Below the pieces are notes generated by a model. The model was not told the DNA's origin. It saw only the letters and a program-made list of their open reading frames with translations, and made no database searches. This document shows positions 35,209-43,852 of a stretch of DNA of 64,000 nucleotides, one piece after another (the stretch's first letter is position 1; the number at the start of each line of letters is the position of its first letter). Source of the DNA: CAHJXF01 sp038240015 (GTDB lineage Bacteria; Pseudomonadota; Gammaproteobacteria; Burkholderiales; Burkholderiaceae_D); NCBI GenBank assembly GCA_038240015.1, contig JBBSEF010000009.1, forward strand, positions 1 through 64,000. The letters run 5' to 3'. The position numbers were made by a program, and so were the translations under genes.

Positions 35209-36911
35209 GATGCGGCTTCGGACGTGAGTGGATGTTGGTCGGTATGCAGAGGCGCCGGGGTCGAGACGAACTCGTCTTCGTCGTCATCGATCAGTCGCGC
35301 TCCCTGTGCGTCGGCGGGCCGATCGGTTTCTTCGTGATACGCGTCGTCGATGTTGACCGCCCAGATCGCCGACTTGTCGATGCTGCCTGCGAGAATCGCT
35401 TCGACCGCGCGCTTGGCCGACAGCATCGAGTGGTCCTGATTATTGTAGCGGTGCATACCGTTGCGTCCGACGCAGAACAGATTGTCGATGCTGTCGAGAA
35501 ACGCGCGCACCTCGTCGAAGTGTTCGTACGCGCCGTAGTAACCGGGATACGCCTTGGGCATGCGCAGCACCACCGCATCGATGCATTGATCCGGGTCGGC
35601 CATGCCGATCTGCTGCATCTCGCGCTTGGCGAGTTCGATCATGTCGGGGTCGGCCGACGACCACAGCGCATCGCCTTCGGCGCAGAAGAATTCGAGACCG
35701 ACCCAGACGCGATCGGGCTCGTCGGCGTCCGCTTGCACAAGATACGGACTCCAGTTGTTGAAGATCTGTATGCGCCCGACCTTGACGCCGGGCTCCTGCA
35801 CGTAGATCCAGTTGTCGGGTACCGACGCGCGTCCGGCGATCCCGTGCGGGTCGGTGCGAGCGAGCTTGCGATAGAGCAGGCCGACGGTCATGAAGTCGCG
35901 ATACTCCAGAGCCGCGGCGATCTCGCGCACGCGCGGCGGCACGTCGCCATCGATCGCGGCGATCAACTCGCGGATCGGCATCGTCGAAATCACCTGATCG
36001 GCCGCGTGCCATTCGCGCACATTCGACGCCAGGTCTTCCGTCTGCACTTCGGTAACCCGATGGTTACTTAGTTTGAGCCCCACGACCCGGCTGGACATCG
36101 CTATCGGTACGCCCGAATTCCCAAGACGCGCAGCGACCGTTTCCCACATCTGTCCCGGCCCGAGTCGGGGATAGAGAAAGTGTTCGATCAGCGACGTTTC
36201 CTTCGCCGCCGAGCGCGGCCTCAACAATTGGCGCAGCGCATGCGAGATCGCGCGCGAGATCGACAGCCCCTTGATGCGCTGCGCGCCCCACGCGGCGCTG
36301 ATCTCGGTGCACGATCGTCCCCACACCTTTTCCGTGTAGGTCTTGAAGAAGCGCAGGTAGAGGCGCCGACCGAAGCGATTGATGAAGAAATCTTCCAACG
36401 TCGCTTCGCGCCTGGGAAAGACGCGCGCCTTGATGTAGCTTGCGGCATACAGTGCGCAGGCGATGGGGCCGAGCTTCCACGCAGTGGCGATGTCGATCTT
36501 CAGCGGATAGGCGAACAGCTTGCCGCCGAACAAAATACGCGACAGACGATCGCGAATCAGCATGCTGGCGTCGCCCGATGTGCGGGCAGCGTTGAGGGGC
36601 AGCGCACGCCGCATGCCCTGATAGGCGAGGAAGGCATGACCGCCGTCGGCCTTCAGCGTCGCCGGATCGCTGTCGTCGGCGATCGGCAGTTTATCGAGCC
36701 ACCAGCGCATCACCCAATCGGACTTGGAAAAAAACCGATGGCCGCCGATGTCGATGCGATTGCCGTGATGAACCACGGTCTTCGACAGGCCCCCGACTTG
36801 CGCGTCGGCGTCGAAGATCTTGATCGCGCGCTGACCACCCTCGATCAATTCATACGCCGCGGTCAGGCCCGCCGGTCCGGCGCCGATCACGACGACAGGC
36901 AGCGGACTCAT
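35205..36911 (-). CDS. UDP-galactopyranose-mutase-like FAD protein
   Basis: 568-aa flavoprotein: Rossmann FAD motif 'VVVIGAGPAGLTAAYELIEG' at the start, 'VGGLSKTVVHHGNRIDIGGH' , 'FFKTYTEKVWGRSCTEIS' and a C-terminal 'FCVGRNGMHRYNNQDHSM', as in the amine-oxidase/UGM-like proteins common in O-antigen loci. The last ~45 residues are an acidic low-complexity tail. It may isomerise or oxidise a nucleotide sugar; the true reaction is unknown. ATGA overlaps on both sides. Confidence 0.82.
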   Translation of the reverse strand: MSPLPVVVIGAGPAGLTAAYELIEGGQRAIKIFDADAQVGGLSKTVVHHGNRIDIGGHRFFSKSDWVMRWWLDKLPIADDSDPATLKADGGHAFLAYQGMRRALPLNAARTSGDASMLIRDRLSRILFGGKLFAYPLKIDIATAWKLGPIACALYAASYIKARVFPRREATLEDFFINRFGRRLYLRFFKTYTEKVWGRSCTEISAAWGAQRIKGLSISRAISHALRQLLRPRSAAKETSLIEHFLYPRLGPGQMWETVAARLGNSGVPIAMSSRVVGLKLSNHRVTEVQTEDLASNVREWHAADQVISTMPIRELIAAIDGDVPPRVREIAAALEYRDFMTVGLLYRKLARTDPHGIAGRASVPDNWIYVQEPGVKVGRIQIFNNWSPYLVQADADEPDRVWVGLEFFCAEGDALWSSADPDMIELAKREMQQIGMADPDQCIDAVVLRMPKAYPGYYGAYEHFDEVRAFLDSIDNLFCVGRNGMHRYNNQDHSMLSAKRAVEAILAGSIDKSAIWAVNIDDAYHEETDRPADAQGARLIDDDEDEFVSTPAPLHTDQHPLTSEAAS

Positions 36912-37348
36912 GACGCGCGTTGGGTGAAGAGGATTGCCTTGCGGGTGAAGAAGTTGGCGACGAATCCGATCGCAGCCGAGATGCCCTTTGCCAGCGGTAG
37001 CGCAAGCCCCGCCGACGTCGCGACGTACAAGGTGCCCGAGTTGAGCGCCATGCCGACCAAGCCCAATGCCGCGAAGATCATGAACTCGCTGCGCGCATCG
37101 GTCACGGTGCGGCGCGCGAAGACCCATCTCACCGAAAGCGAGTAGATCAACACGAGGCCGGCAAAATAAGCCAGCGCGCCCGCAACCCAAGCGGGCAATG
37201 CGAGGTTGGTCACGCTGAACCAGAGCAGCGTCGCGTCAAGCGTGAGCGCGGCAAGCGAGGCGAGGAAATAGCGCGAGGCCTCGAGCAAGCGCGAGACGCC
37301 GATGGCTGTGCCGCGCCGCGCTTCGACAGCAACTTCGATCATCGTCAT
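36908..37348 (-). CDS. GtrA family membrane protein (second copy)
   Basis: 146-aa, four membrane helices, 'SRYFLASLAALTLDATLLWF', 'YFAGLVLIYSLSVRWVF' and 'VANFFTRKAILF', a GtrA-type flippase candidate distinct from the one at 25237. Start ATG 37348 (or 37342) follows the membrane-protein stop by 7 nt. With that upstream polytopic protein it may form a separate sugar-modification pair. Confidence 0.85.
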   Translation of the reverse strand: MTMIEVAVEARRGTAIGVSRLLEASRYFLASLAALTLDATLLWFSVTNLALPAWVAGALAYFAGLVLIYSLSVRWVFARRTVTDARSEFMIFAALGLVGMALNSGTLYVATSAGLALPLAKGISAAIGFVANFFTRKAILFTQRAS

Positions 37349-37355
37349 GGCGACA

Positions 37356-39224
37356 TCATCCAGTTTGTAGCGCTGAGCACCGATAGAGAAAAAACTTCTT
37401 TTCATAACCATTTTCGACAAGACCGGTCGAAAAATTAGCGGTGGGCTGCCTGCCTTCTAAACGACTCTGCAGTACGACGTAGTCGATCCCACCTGCTTTG
37501 CAGATCGTACTAACCGCTTCGGCATCGGGCTCGCACGCGTCTTGTTTCTCGCTCAAATTGTTCATCATTCGACAGATCTGCTCTTGAAAATCAAGGATCG
37601 CTGTGATCTTCCGTCGCTTGTTGAGTTCGAAAACCATCTCGCGAGAGAACACAGCACCCGATCCTTGTTGTTGCGTGTAGTAGTTTCCGTGTCCAAGCAG
37701 AACCCAAGGTGCTATCAAATCCCGGTACCAATAAACAGTTGCATTGGGTTCGATGAAAGTCGGCCAGATATTGGTGCCGACGGGATACGATTCGAGTCGC
37801 TTTGTCCAAACTCCGCGTTGGTCCCAGATCGTGATCGCGGAGATGAACAAGAAGACGGCCAGGCACAACCCGAGCCATCGCGCACGGGACGACGAATACC
37901 AGATAGCTATCGCAACACACAGAAGGATCAGGTTCATTGCTGCGGCCTGACCAATGAGATTGTGCGTGGGCTCATTCAACAAGTTCGCGAGCTTGAACAC
38001 GCGGACTTCATACTGGACCGCAATGGCTATTGCAATGATCGCTGCGACCACGGCAACGGCAACCACAGTCGGTCTCGACAAACTGAAACGCGTCCGGTAA
38101 CGATCGATTAAGACGGCTGCCAGCCCGAGTGGCGCAGGCGCGACCGAGAACGGAGCCATCCATGCGATCGCCAAAAGTATCGCAGCCAGCCGACCGTGCG
38201 CGCCACCCTTCCATTGCTGGTTGAGCACGATCGGAAGCGCGGCCATCGATAACCAATGTGCAATCCAAAGCGTTCGCCAGACCTGCAGTTTCGCGATGAA
38301 CGCGCTGTGCAGAAGATCGACCCCGACAAAGGTGACGAGCAAACTTGAAAGACCGACAACTGCTGCGGCTATCGTGAGCCTGGTCAGAAGTCGGTTATGC
38401 GAGCACCGCGCGACGAGCCAGATCACTGCGACGTCGAAAACGATGATCCCGCCGTCATAAGGGGTCCAATGAAGAATGAACGCTTGTGGGTTAGCCTCCT
38501 CGACGAGATCGAGCCACGTCGCGTCGTAACGTTGCATCAGATCGGCGAACGGGCCAATCGGAAAGAACGCGAACGCCAGCAATAAGACTACCGCTGCCAC
38601 AGCGAACCATAGCCACCGCCGGTCATCGAGCACCAGGAAAAGCCAGACCACCAATGCACCGGTAAGCCCGACGAGTGGATGGAATACGAGCGCAATGCCC
38701 ACGAACATAAGGGCCAGCGCGATTCGGCCTCGTGCGAGAAACGCGATTGCAAGCAGCACAGCAGGTTCGGCAAAACTCCTTGCCGTCAGAAACGGTTCGG
38801 AATAGGCGAAGACCCGACGACCCCCGTAGATTGTCCATCCGAGGACGACAGACAACATGCAGTAGAAGAGAAGCGACTTCGGTACGATCGCTTTGAGCAG
38901 CAACCAGCTTGCTAAAAGAAAAAACGCGAACGCAGTAAACAAGCCGAGCATTGTTCCGTTACTAAGGCCGAACGTCCCTATTAGTTTGGAATAAATGAAA
39001 GGTAGGACCGTGAATTGTCCTTGAGATCCATATAAGAAATAGAGGTCTTGATGCAATTGCCCCTTTACCAAATAGGCTAACGCATCTCCTGCATAAAGAA
39101 TTCCGTCATGACGTATGCCGGAATAGGAACGCACAAAAAGAAAAACCGAGGCGATCAACAAGGCGCCTGTCAAATAGCGGCGACGTTGTTGATAGAACGT
39201 TGAATGGTCGATCGAACGAAACAT
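37356..39224 (-). CDS. polytopic membrane protein of unknown function (GT-C-like)
   Basis: 622 aa from ATG 39224: about a dozen helices, an early periplasmic loop 'GDALAYLVKGQLHQDLYFLY' with 'YGSQGQFTVLPFIY', and a soluble C-terminal ~130 residues with four to five Cys. Layout resembles GT-C glycosyltransferases or oligosaccharide ligases, but I do not see a Wzy_C motif. Start codon directly follows the T-tract of the pilin terminator, so it has no ribosome-binding site of its own apart from bases inside that hairpin. Local base composition is clearly more AT-rich than its neighbours, suggesting transfer. Confidence 0.7.
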   Translation of the reverse strand: MFRSIDHSTFYQQRRRYLTGALLIASVFLFVRSYSGIRHDGILYAGDALAYLVKGQLHQDLYFLYGSQGQFTVLPFIYSKLIGTFGLSNGTMLGLFTAFAFFLLASWLLLKAIVPKSLLFYCMLSVVLGWTIYGGRRVFAYSEPFLTARSFAEPAVLLAIAFLARGRIALALMFVGIALVFHPLVGLTGALVVWLFLVLDDRRWLWFAVAAVVLLLAFAFFPIGPFADLMQRYDATWLDLVEEANPQAFILHWTPYDGGIIVFDVAVIWLVARCSHNRLLTRLTIAAAVVGLSSLLVTFVGVDLLHSAFIAKLQVWRTLWIAHWLSMAALPIVLNQQWKGGAHGRLAAILLAIAWMAPFSVAPAPLGLAAVLIDRYRTRFSLSRPTVVAVAVVAAIIAIAIAVQYEVRVFKLANLLNEPTHNLIGQAAAMNLILLCVAIAIWYSSSRARWLGLCLAVFLFISAITIWDQRGVWTKRLESYPVGTNIWPTFIEPNATVYWYRDLIAPWVLLGHGNYYTQQQGSGAVFSREMVFELNKRRKITAILDFQEQICRMMNNLSEKQDACEPDAEAVSTICKAGGIDYVVLQSRLEGRQPTANFSTGLVENGYEKKFFLYRCSALQTG

Positions 39225-39251
39225 AAAAAAAGAGGCGCCCTCAGGCACCTC
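39225..39251 (-). terminator. intrinsic terminator of the pilin gene
   Basis: On the minus strand GAGGTGCC (39251-39244), loop TGAG, GGCGCCTC (39239-39232), then seven T (39231-39225). An eight-pair stem with one G-U pair. It lies 28 bp after the pilin stop and its T-tract touches the next gene's ATG. Confidence 0.88.
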
Positions 39252-39279
39252 TCTCCGAATCGGTGAAGCGGATTAACCG

Positions 39280-39753
39280 TTATCCGCGGCACGAACCTGG
39301 CAGGAATTTCGCTGGCACCGTCGTAGCGGGTGTAAGCGTCGTCGATCCGCAGATCCACTGGCCCACTGCATTGCCGATAGTGGGGAGAGCAGAATTGGCG
39401 GTATTGCGCGGAATCAACGTGATGAGCTTCGTGTCGATGCTCGCGTCACCCGTACCCTGCACCGCGACGGTGATTTCGCCGCCAGCGCCCGTAGTAACCG
39501 ACGACACGTACTTCGAACCACTACCACTTGCAACCTCGCAACCCCACGAACCCGCCGCAGGCAGCGAATTGGCGCTCTGATAAACCTCGGTAATGGAGGT
39601 TCGACATGCGCTTGCTGCGAGGATAGCTTCAGACAACTTGGCGCGCTTGGTGTAGTCCTGGTAAGCCGGCAGCGCGATGGCGGCCAGGATACCGATGATC
39701 GCGACGACGATCATCAATTCGATCAACGTGAAACCCTTTTGCATCTTGCTCAT
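39280..39753 (-). CDS. pilA: type IV major pilin (PilA-like), copy 1
   Basis: 157-aa prepilin. Leader 'MSKMQKG' is cut before F8; the mature protein starts 'FTLIELMIVVAIIGILAAIA' with Glu at +5, the classical assembly residue. The globular part has four Cys, two of which frame the C-terminal disulfide loop ('GQWICGSTT' to 'FLPGSCRG'). Probably transcribed from the sigma-54 promoter at 39800-39814, with a terminator 28 bp behind it. Confidence 0.93.
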   Translation of the reverse strand: MSKMQKGFTLIELMIVVAIIGILAAIALPAYQDYTKRAKLSEAILAASACRTSITEVYQSANSLPAAGSWGCEVASGSGSKYVSSVTTGAGGEITVAVQGTGDASIDTKLITLIPRNTANSALPTIGNAVGQWICGSTTLTPATTVPAKFLPGSCRG

Positions 39754-39799
39754 TTGAATCTCCAGGAAAGGTGAACGGCCCGACTTCCATGGTCGCTAA

Positions 39800-39814
39800 G
39801 CAATCGCCGTGCCA
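39800..39814 (-). promoter_or_regulatory. sigma-54 promoter of pilin copy 1
   Basis: Minus strand TGGCACG-N4-TTGC, a perfect match to the sigma-54 -24/-12 consensus, 47 nt before the start codon. In other bacteria pilA uses RpoN with the PilS/PilR two-component system. Confidence 0.88.
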
Positions 39815-39953
39815 TGCCGTTGAGCCTTCGGAACTGACCTTTCATCGAGGGAAACCAGAGCATCGGATCAAACGAAGGGCGCGCAGACGGACACTAAAGG
39901 ACGCAATGCGTCACTAATCGACAGTTCGCGTCGCGACGCGGATGTGTCCCTCA

Positions 39954-40433
39954 TCAACCGCGACACGAACCCGGAAGATACTTCTGCGGCACGCCTCCGC
40001 TAGCCGCAGGGCCGCACTTCCAGCTGGTGATTTGCTTGCCGGCATCGGCCCCGCCTGTTGCGGGACTGGCGCCGATATAAGGCGTCAATGTGATCTTGCC
40101 ATCGGCGCCACCGCCAACGTTCTGCGACGTCACCGTCACAATCCCGGCAGGGTTGGTCGCGATCAGCGCGACGTACTTCGAAGTGCTGCCTGTGGTCTCA
40201 CAGCCGAATTGTCCCGAACTCGGGAACGGATTCGACGATGCGGCCTGGTAGACCTCGGTCACCGAGGTGCGGCAGTTTGACGCGGCCAGAATGAGTTCGG
40301 ATAGCTTGGCGCGCTTGACGTAGTCCTGATAGGCGGGCAATGCGATCGCCGCCAGGATGCCGATGATCGCAACCACGATCATCAATTCGATCAGGGTAAA
40401 TCCTGATGAGTGGGTGCGTCGTACGAGAGTCAT
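39954..40433 (-). CDS. type IV major pilin, copy 2
   Basis: 159-aa prepilin, paralogue of copy 1: leader 'MTLVRRTHSSG' cut before F12, then the same 'FTLIELMIVVAIIGILAAIA' helix with Glu at +5 and the same ending '(K)YLPGSCRG'. The globular domain differs from copy 1 ('GSTSKYVALIATNPAG'). ATG 40433 has GAGGA 7 nt upstream; the longer upstream frame has no pilin features. Confidence 0.93.
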   Translation of the reverse strand: MTLVRRTHSSGFTLIELMIVVAIIGILAAIALPAYQDYVKRAKLSELILAASNCRTSVTEVYQAASSNPFPSSGQFGCETTGSTSKYVALIATNPAGIVTVTSQNVGGGADGKITLTPYIGASPATGGADAGKQITSWKCGPAASGGVPQKYLPGSCRG

Positions 40434-40490
40434 GGGTGTTCCTCTTGTGTATGGCGAGGGTGCGGCGAGAACAAATGGGCATGATCGCAC

Positions 40491-40505
40491 GCAACTTTCG
40501 TGCAG
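40491..40505 (-). promoter_or_regulatory. weak sigma-54-like promoter of pilin copy 2
   Basis: Minus strand CTGCACG-N4-TTGC: the -12 TTGC and most of the -24 element match, but one of the two -24 guanines is missing. 58 nt before the start codon of copy 2. Confidence 0.45.
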
Positions 40506-40561
40506 GCTTCGCAGGCGCGCTGGCGTCTGGCTGGCAGCGCAGTCCGACGGCGGTCCGGCCG

Positions 40562-42997
40562 TCAGCGAACGCACACGGCACGCACCTGCTTCAAATCCGT
40601 CACGCCGGCAAGAACCTTTTCCATGCCGTCCATGCGCAAGGTGCGCATGCCTTCACCGATGCCGGTGACGAACACATCGGCCACTCGCGCATGCTCCTGG
40701 ATGCTGCGCTTGATCGCATCGCTGCCGATCAACAGTTCATGCAGGCCGATGCGCCCTTTGTATCCGGTCTGATTGCAGCGATCGCAGCCGCGCGCGTGAT
40801 GGAAAACCAGCTTGCCTTTGACGCCGTACTGCATGACCCAACCGTCATAGAGGCGCTTCGCCTCGACCGTCAGGTCGGACTGCCACGACGGGATGTGCTG
40901 CAGGTCTTCCGCGTATTCGGTGACGAAGGCGCGGATCTCCTGCTGGTCCGGTGTGTAGGATTCCTTGCAGGTACACAGCTTCTTCGCGAGTCGCTGCGCG
41001 AGCACACCGAGCAATGCGTCGGCGAAGTTGAATGGGTCCATGCCCATGTCGAGCAGGCGCACGATCGACTCGGGCGCGCTGTTGGTATGCAGCGTCGCGA
41101 ACACGAGGTGGCCGGTCAGCGAGGCTTCGATGCCGATCGCGACGGTTTCCTTGTCGCGCATTTCGCCGACCATGATGACGTCCGGGTCGGCGCGCAGGAA
41201 CGACTTCATGATGGTCGCAAAATCCAGGCCGGCCTTGCGATTGATCTGCACCTGACGCAGACCTTTTTGCGTGATCTCGACCGGGTCTTCCGCGGTCCAG
41301 ATCTTGGTACCGGGCGAGTTCAGATGGCCGAGTATCGAATGCAGGGTGGTGGTCTTGCCCGACCCGGTCGGGCCGCAGACGAAGAACAAGCCGTATGGCT
41401 TGGCGATCACCGGCTTCAAGCGCGCAAGGTTGTGCGGCGACAAGCCGAGTTGATCGAGCGGCATCGGTGTGCCTGCTGACAGGATGCGCATCACCACATC
41501 CTCGACGCCGCCAGCCGATGGAATGGTCGCGACGCGCAGCTCGAGGTCGAGTGGCCCGTACTTCTTGAACTTGATCTTGCCGTCCTGCGGCTTGCGCTTC
41601 TCGGAGATATCGAGGTCGCACATGATCTTGATGCGCGCGACCAGCGGCGCGCGATAGCTGGGCGGCACCTCGATGTAGGGCACCAGCGTGCCGTCCTTGC
41701 GAAAACGGATCGCGGTCTTTTGTCGACCGGGGTAAGGCTCGATGTGAATGTCCGACGCGCCTTGCTGATAGGCGTCGACGATGACCTTGTTGACGAACTT
41801 CACGAGTTCGTTGTCCTCGGCGGCGCTGGCTTCGTCGGTCGTCTCGGCGAATTCGTCGAGCCCGGCATCGCTGTCGCGCAACAGCGCGCCGATCGCAGTC
41901 GAGTCGAAGTCCTCGCCGAAGAACTGGTCGAGCGTCAATCCGAACTCTTCGCGCGTCGTCACGCGATAGGCCACCTTGACCGCGCGCGGAAAAATGTTGA
42001 GCACCACGCGCGACGAGCGAATGCGCTCGGGGTCGGTGGTGAGCACGATCAATCCGTCGCTAGCGTCCTCGATCGGCAACCACTGCGCCGACTGCGCATA
42101 GTTGCGCTTGATCTGCTTGATCAAGTCGATCGGCTTGGGCCGATCTCCCTTGAATCGCTCGTAGGGGACATCGAAGAATTTCGCGAGCGCCGCACCGATC
42201 GCCTGGCGGTCGACCTGGAACTCGTCCTTGAGAATCTCTTCGACATCGACGACCTTGCGGCGCGCCGAGTTGAACGCGAGCTTGAACTCCTCGGCCGAGA
42301 TGTAGCCATCGGCGATCAAGGCATCGTATTTCGAGCGCACCGGCCGCGCCGCGAGAGCAGCGAGACTGGCTTCCTTGCGGCGATTGCGGATGGCGACGGC
42401 GAGCGTGTCGCACAGTTCGCGCAGTCCCTCGGCCTCGCCCGCGCCAAAGGGCTGGCCGCTCCGCGTGTTGACCAGTTGGATGACACCCATCAGTTCGGCT
42501 GATGAATCGCGTTTACCGCGATAGATGATGGGCGCGGCAAGCACCTGGCGCGGGTCGTCCCCGGCTTCGATGCCGAATGCGCTTCCCGGCGTCAGGTCGG
42601 GGTGAGCCGCTTGCAATTCGGCGGGGTCGCCGGCGTCGTGCAAATTGATTTCGGCAAGCATGTGCGCCACCACGCCGACCAGACTGTGGGTCTTGATCGG
42701 TCGATGAAAATCGCTGATCGAGCCGTCCACCGAGCGCACCTTGGAGTGGAGCAGCTTGCCGTCGTCGCTGACGACATAGATGTGCAGGCGCTCGGCGTTG
42801 AACACGCGGCGGATGTCCGCGCCGCTGTCGAGCAGGATGTCGTCGACGCTCTGGGTCGCGTGGATGCGGTTGGCGACGTGCTGCAGATTGCGCGACAAAA
42901 GCAGGCGCGCCCCGAGATCGGCCGGGCCGACACGATCGCCGGCGCCCAACGAAGCTGCGAACGATTCGGACCTGCTGTGCACCGGAGCTGGCTTCAT
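40562..42997 (-). CDS. pilB: PilB-type pilus assembly ATPase with GAF-like domain
   Basis: 811-aa GspE/PilB-family ATPase that powers pilus extension. N-terminal ~40-210 looks like a GAF sensor domain ('IYVVSDDGKLLHSKVRSVDG', 'VIQLVNTRSGQPF', 'LCDTLAVAIRNRRKEASL'); then the T2SSE N-domain, and the ATPase with Walker A 'CGPTGSGKTTT', Asp box 'WTAEDPVEI', 'FLRADPDVIMVGEMRDKET' and 'GHLVFATLHTNSAPE'. A tetracysteine zinc site is present ('CTCKESY' and 'CDRCNQTGYKGRIGLHE'). GAF fusion is not found in ordinary PilB and may tie pilus extension to a ligand. Confidence 0.9.
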   Translation of the reverse strand: MKPAPVHSRSESFAASLGAGDRVGPADLGARLLLSRNLQHVANRIHATQSVDDILLDSGADIRRVFNAERLHIYVVSDDGKLLHSKVRSVDGSISDFHRPIKTHSLVGVVAHMLAEINLHDAGDPAELQAAHPDLTPGSAFGIEAGDDPRQVLAAPIIYRGKRDSSAELMGVIQLVNTRSGQPFGAGEAEGLRELCDTLAVAIRNRRKEASLAALAARPVRSKYDALIADGYISAEEFKLAFNSARRKVVDVEEILKDEFQVDRQAIGAALAKFFDVPYERFKGDRPKPIDLIKQIKRNYAQSAQWLPIEDASDGLIVLTTDPERIRSSRVVLNIFPRAVKVAYRVTTREEFGLTLDQFFGEDFDSTAIGALLRDSDAGLDEFAETTDEASAAEDNELVKFVNKVIVDAYQQGASDIHIEPYPGRQKTAIRFRKDGTLVPYIEVPPSYRAPLVARIKIMCDLDISEKRKPQDGKIKFKKYGPLDLELRVATIPSAGGVEDVVMRILSAGTPMPLDQLGLSPHNLARLKPVIAKPYGLFFVCGPTGSGKTTTLHSILGHLNSPGTKIWTAEDPVEITQKGLRQVQINRKAGLDFATIMKSFLRADPDVIMVGEMRDKETVAIGIEASLTGHLVFATLHTNSAPESIVRLLDMGMDPFNFADALLGVLAQRLAKKLCTCKESYTPDQQEIRAFVTEYAEDLQHIPSWQSDLTVEAKRLYDGWVMQYGVKGKLVFHHARGCDRCNQTGYKGRIGLHELLIGSDAIKRSIQEHARVADVFVTGIGEGMRTLRMDGMEKVLAGVTDLKQVRAVCVR

Positions 42998-43013
42998 TGC
43001 ATGGCCCCCGGCG

Positions 43014-43829
43014 TCACCGGTAGAAGAACTCCATCTTGGTACCCGACAGTTCGATGATGTCGTGATTGGTCAGCGCGGTGGCGTCGAGTCCCAGTGCCTT
43101 GCCATTGATGACCGGAAAAGAGGATCCCTCGACGTGCGTGATGAAGTACCCCTGCGGCCGCCGCGTGATGACGGCGACCTGAACGCCGGGGCGACCGAGC
43201 GTCGTCAAGGCCTTCGACAAGGCCAGCTCCTTGCCGGCATTGGGTCCGTTGAGAATCTGGATGGTCGCGGTTGTCGCTGCTTCGCCCGCGGACGAGGCGC
43301 TCGGCGCGGTGGACATCGCGGGCATCGGCATCGGGCTCGACGTCGCTCCGCCATATCCGCCGAGATGCGAACGCGATGCCAGCGACGCACGGGGATCGGT
43401 GGTTGCATTCGCAATGCCGGTGGTGGCGCCTCCCGGCACGGTCGGGTTCAACGATGTCGACGTCATGTTGCGCGAAGCCACCGAACTGCGAGTCGCATCC
43501 TCGCCTCGCACGCCGACTTTCTGATAGTCGGCGCCGGAATTGGCTTCGGCGACGAACTTGAGCTTGTACTTGCCCAGCTCGACCGTGTCGTTGTTCTGCA
43601 GAAAGTGCTTCTTGATCGGCTGGCCGTTGACGGTGGTGCCGTTGGTGCTGCCCAGATCTTCGACGAACGAATCGTTGAGGATGGTGATCAGGACCGCGTG
43701 CTCACCACTCACCGCGAGATTGTCGATCACGATGTCGTTATGCGGGCGGCGACCGACAGTCGTGCGCTCCTTGGTCAGCTCGACTTCCTTCAAGACGAGT
43801 CCGTCCATCGAAAGGATTAACTTCGCCAT
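43014..43829 (-). CDS. FHA-domain phosphopeptide-binding protein
   Basis: 271 aa with two FHA-like domains: N-terminal 'TVGRRPHNDIVIDNLAVSG' and 'LGSTNGTTVNGQPI' with the canonical Ser/His/Asn phosphothreonine-binding set, and a degenerate C-terminal copy ('LTTLGRPGVQVAVITRR', 'SSFPVINGKAL'). A Ser/Thr/Ala/Met-rich linker (~130-195) joins them. ATG 43829 begins 'MAKLILSMDGLVLKEV'. It lies between the PP2C phosphatase and pilB genes and may read phospho-threonine signals that act on pilus function. Confidence 0.88.
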   Translation of the reverse strand: MAKLILSMDGLVLKEVELTKERTTVGRRPHNDIVIDNLAVSGEHAVLITILNDSFVEDLGSTNGTTVNGQPIKKHFLQNNDTVELGKYKLKFVAEANSGADYQKVGVRGEDATRSSVASRNMTSTSLNPTVPGGATTGIANATTDPRASLASRSHLGGYGGATSSPMPMPAMSTAPSASSAGEAATTATIQILNGPNAGKELALSKALTTLGRPGVQVAVITRRPQGYFITHVEGSSFPVINGKALGLDATALTNHDIIELSGTKMEFFYR

Positions 43830-43852
43830 CTGGTACTCCGCAATGTCGAATT

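Noticed and set aside
37356..39224. PglL/TfpO-type pilin oligosaccharyltransferase
   Set aside because: Position behind pilA would fit, but I see no Wzy_C-type motif and the pilin lacks a C-terminal Ser; left as unknown.
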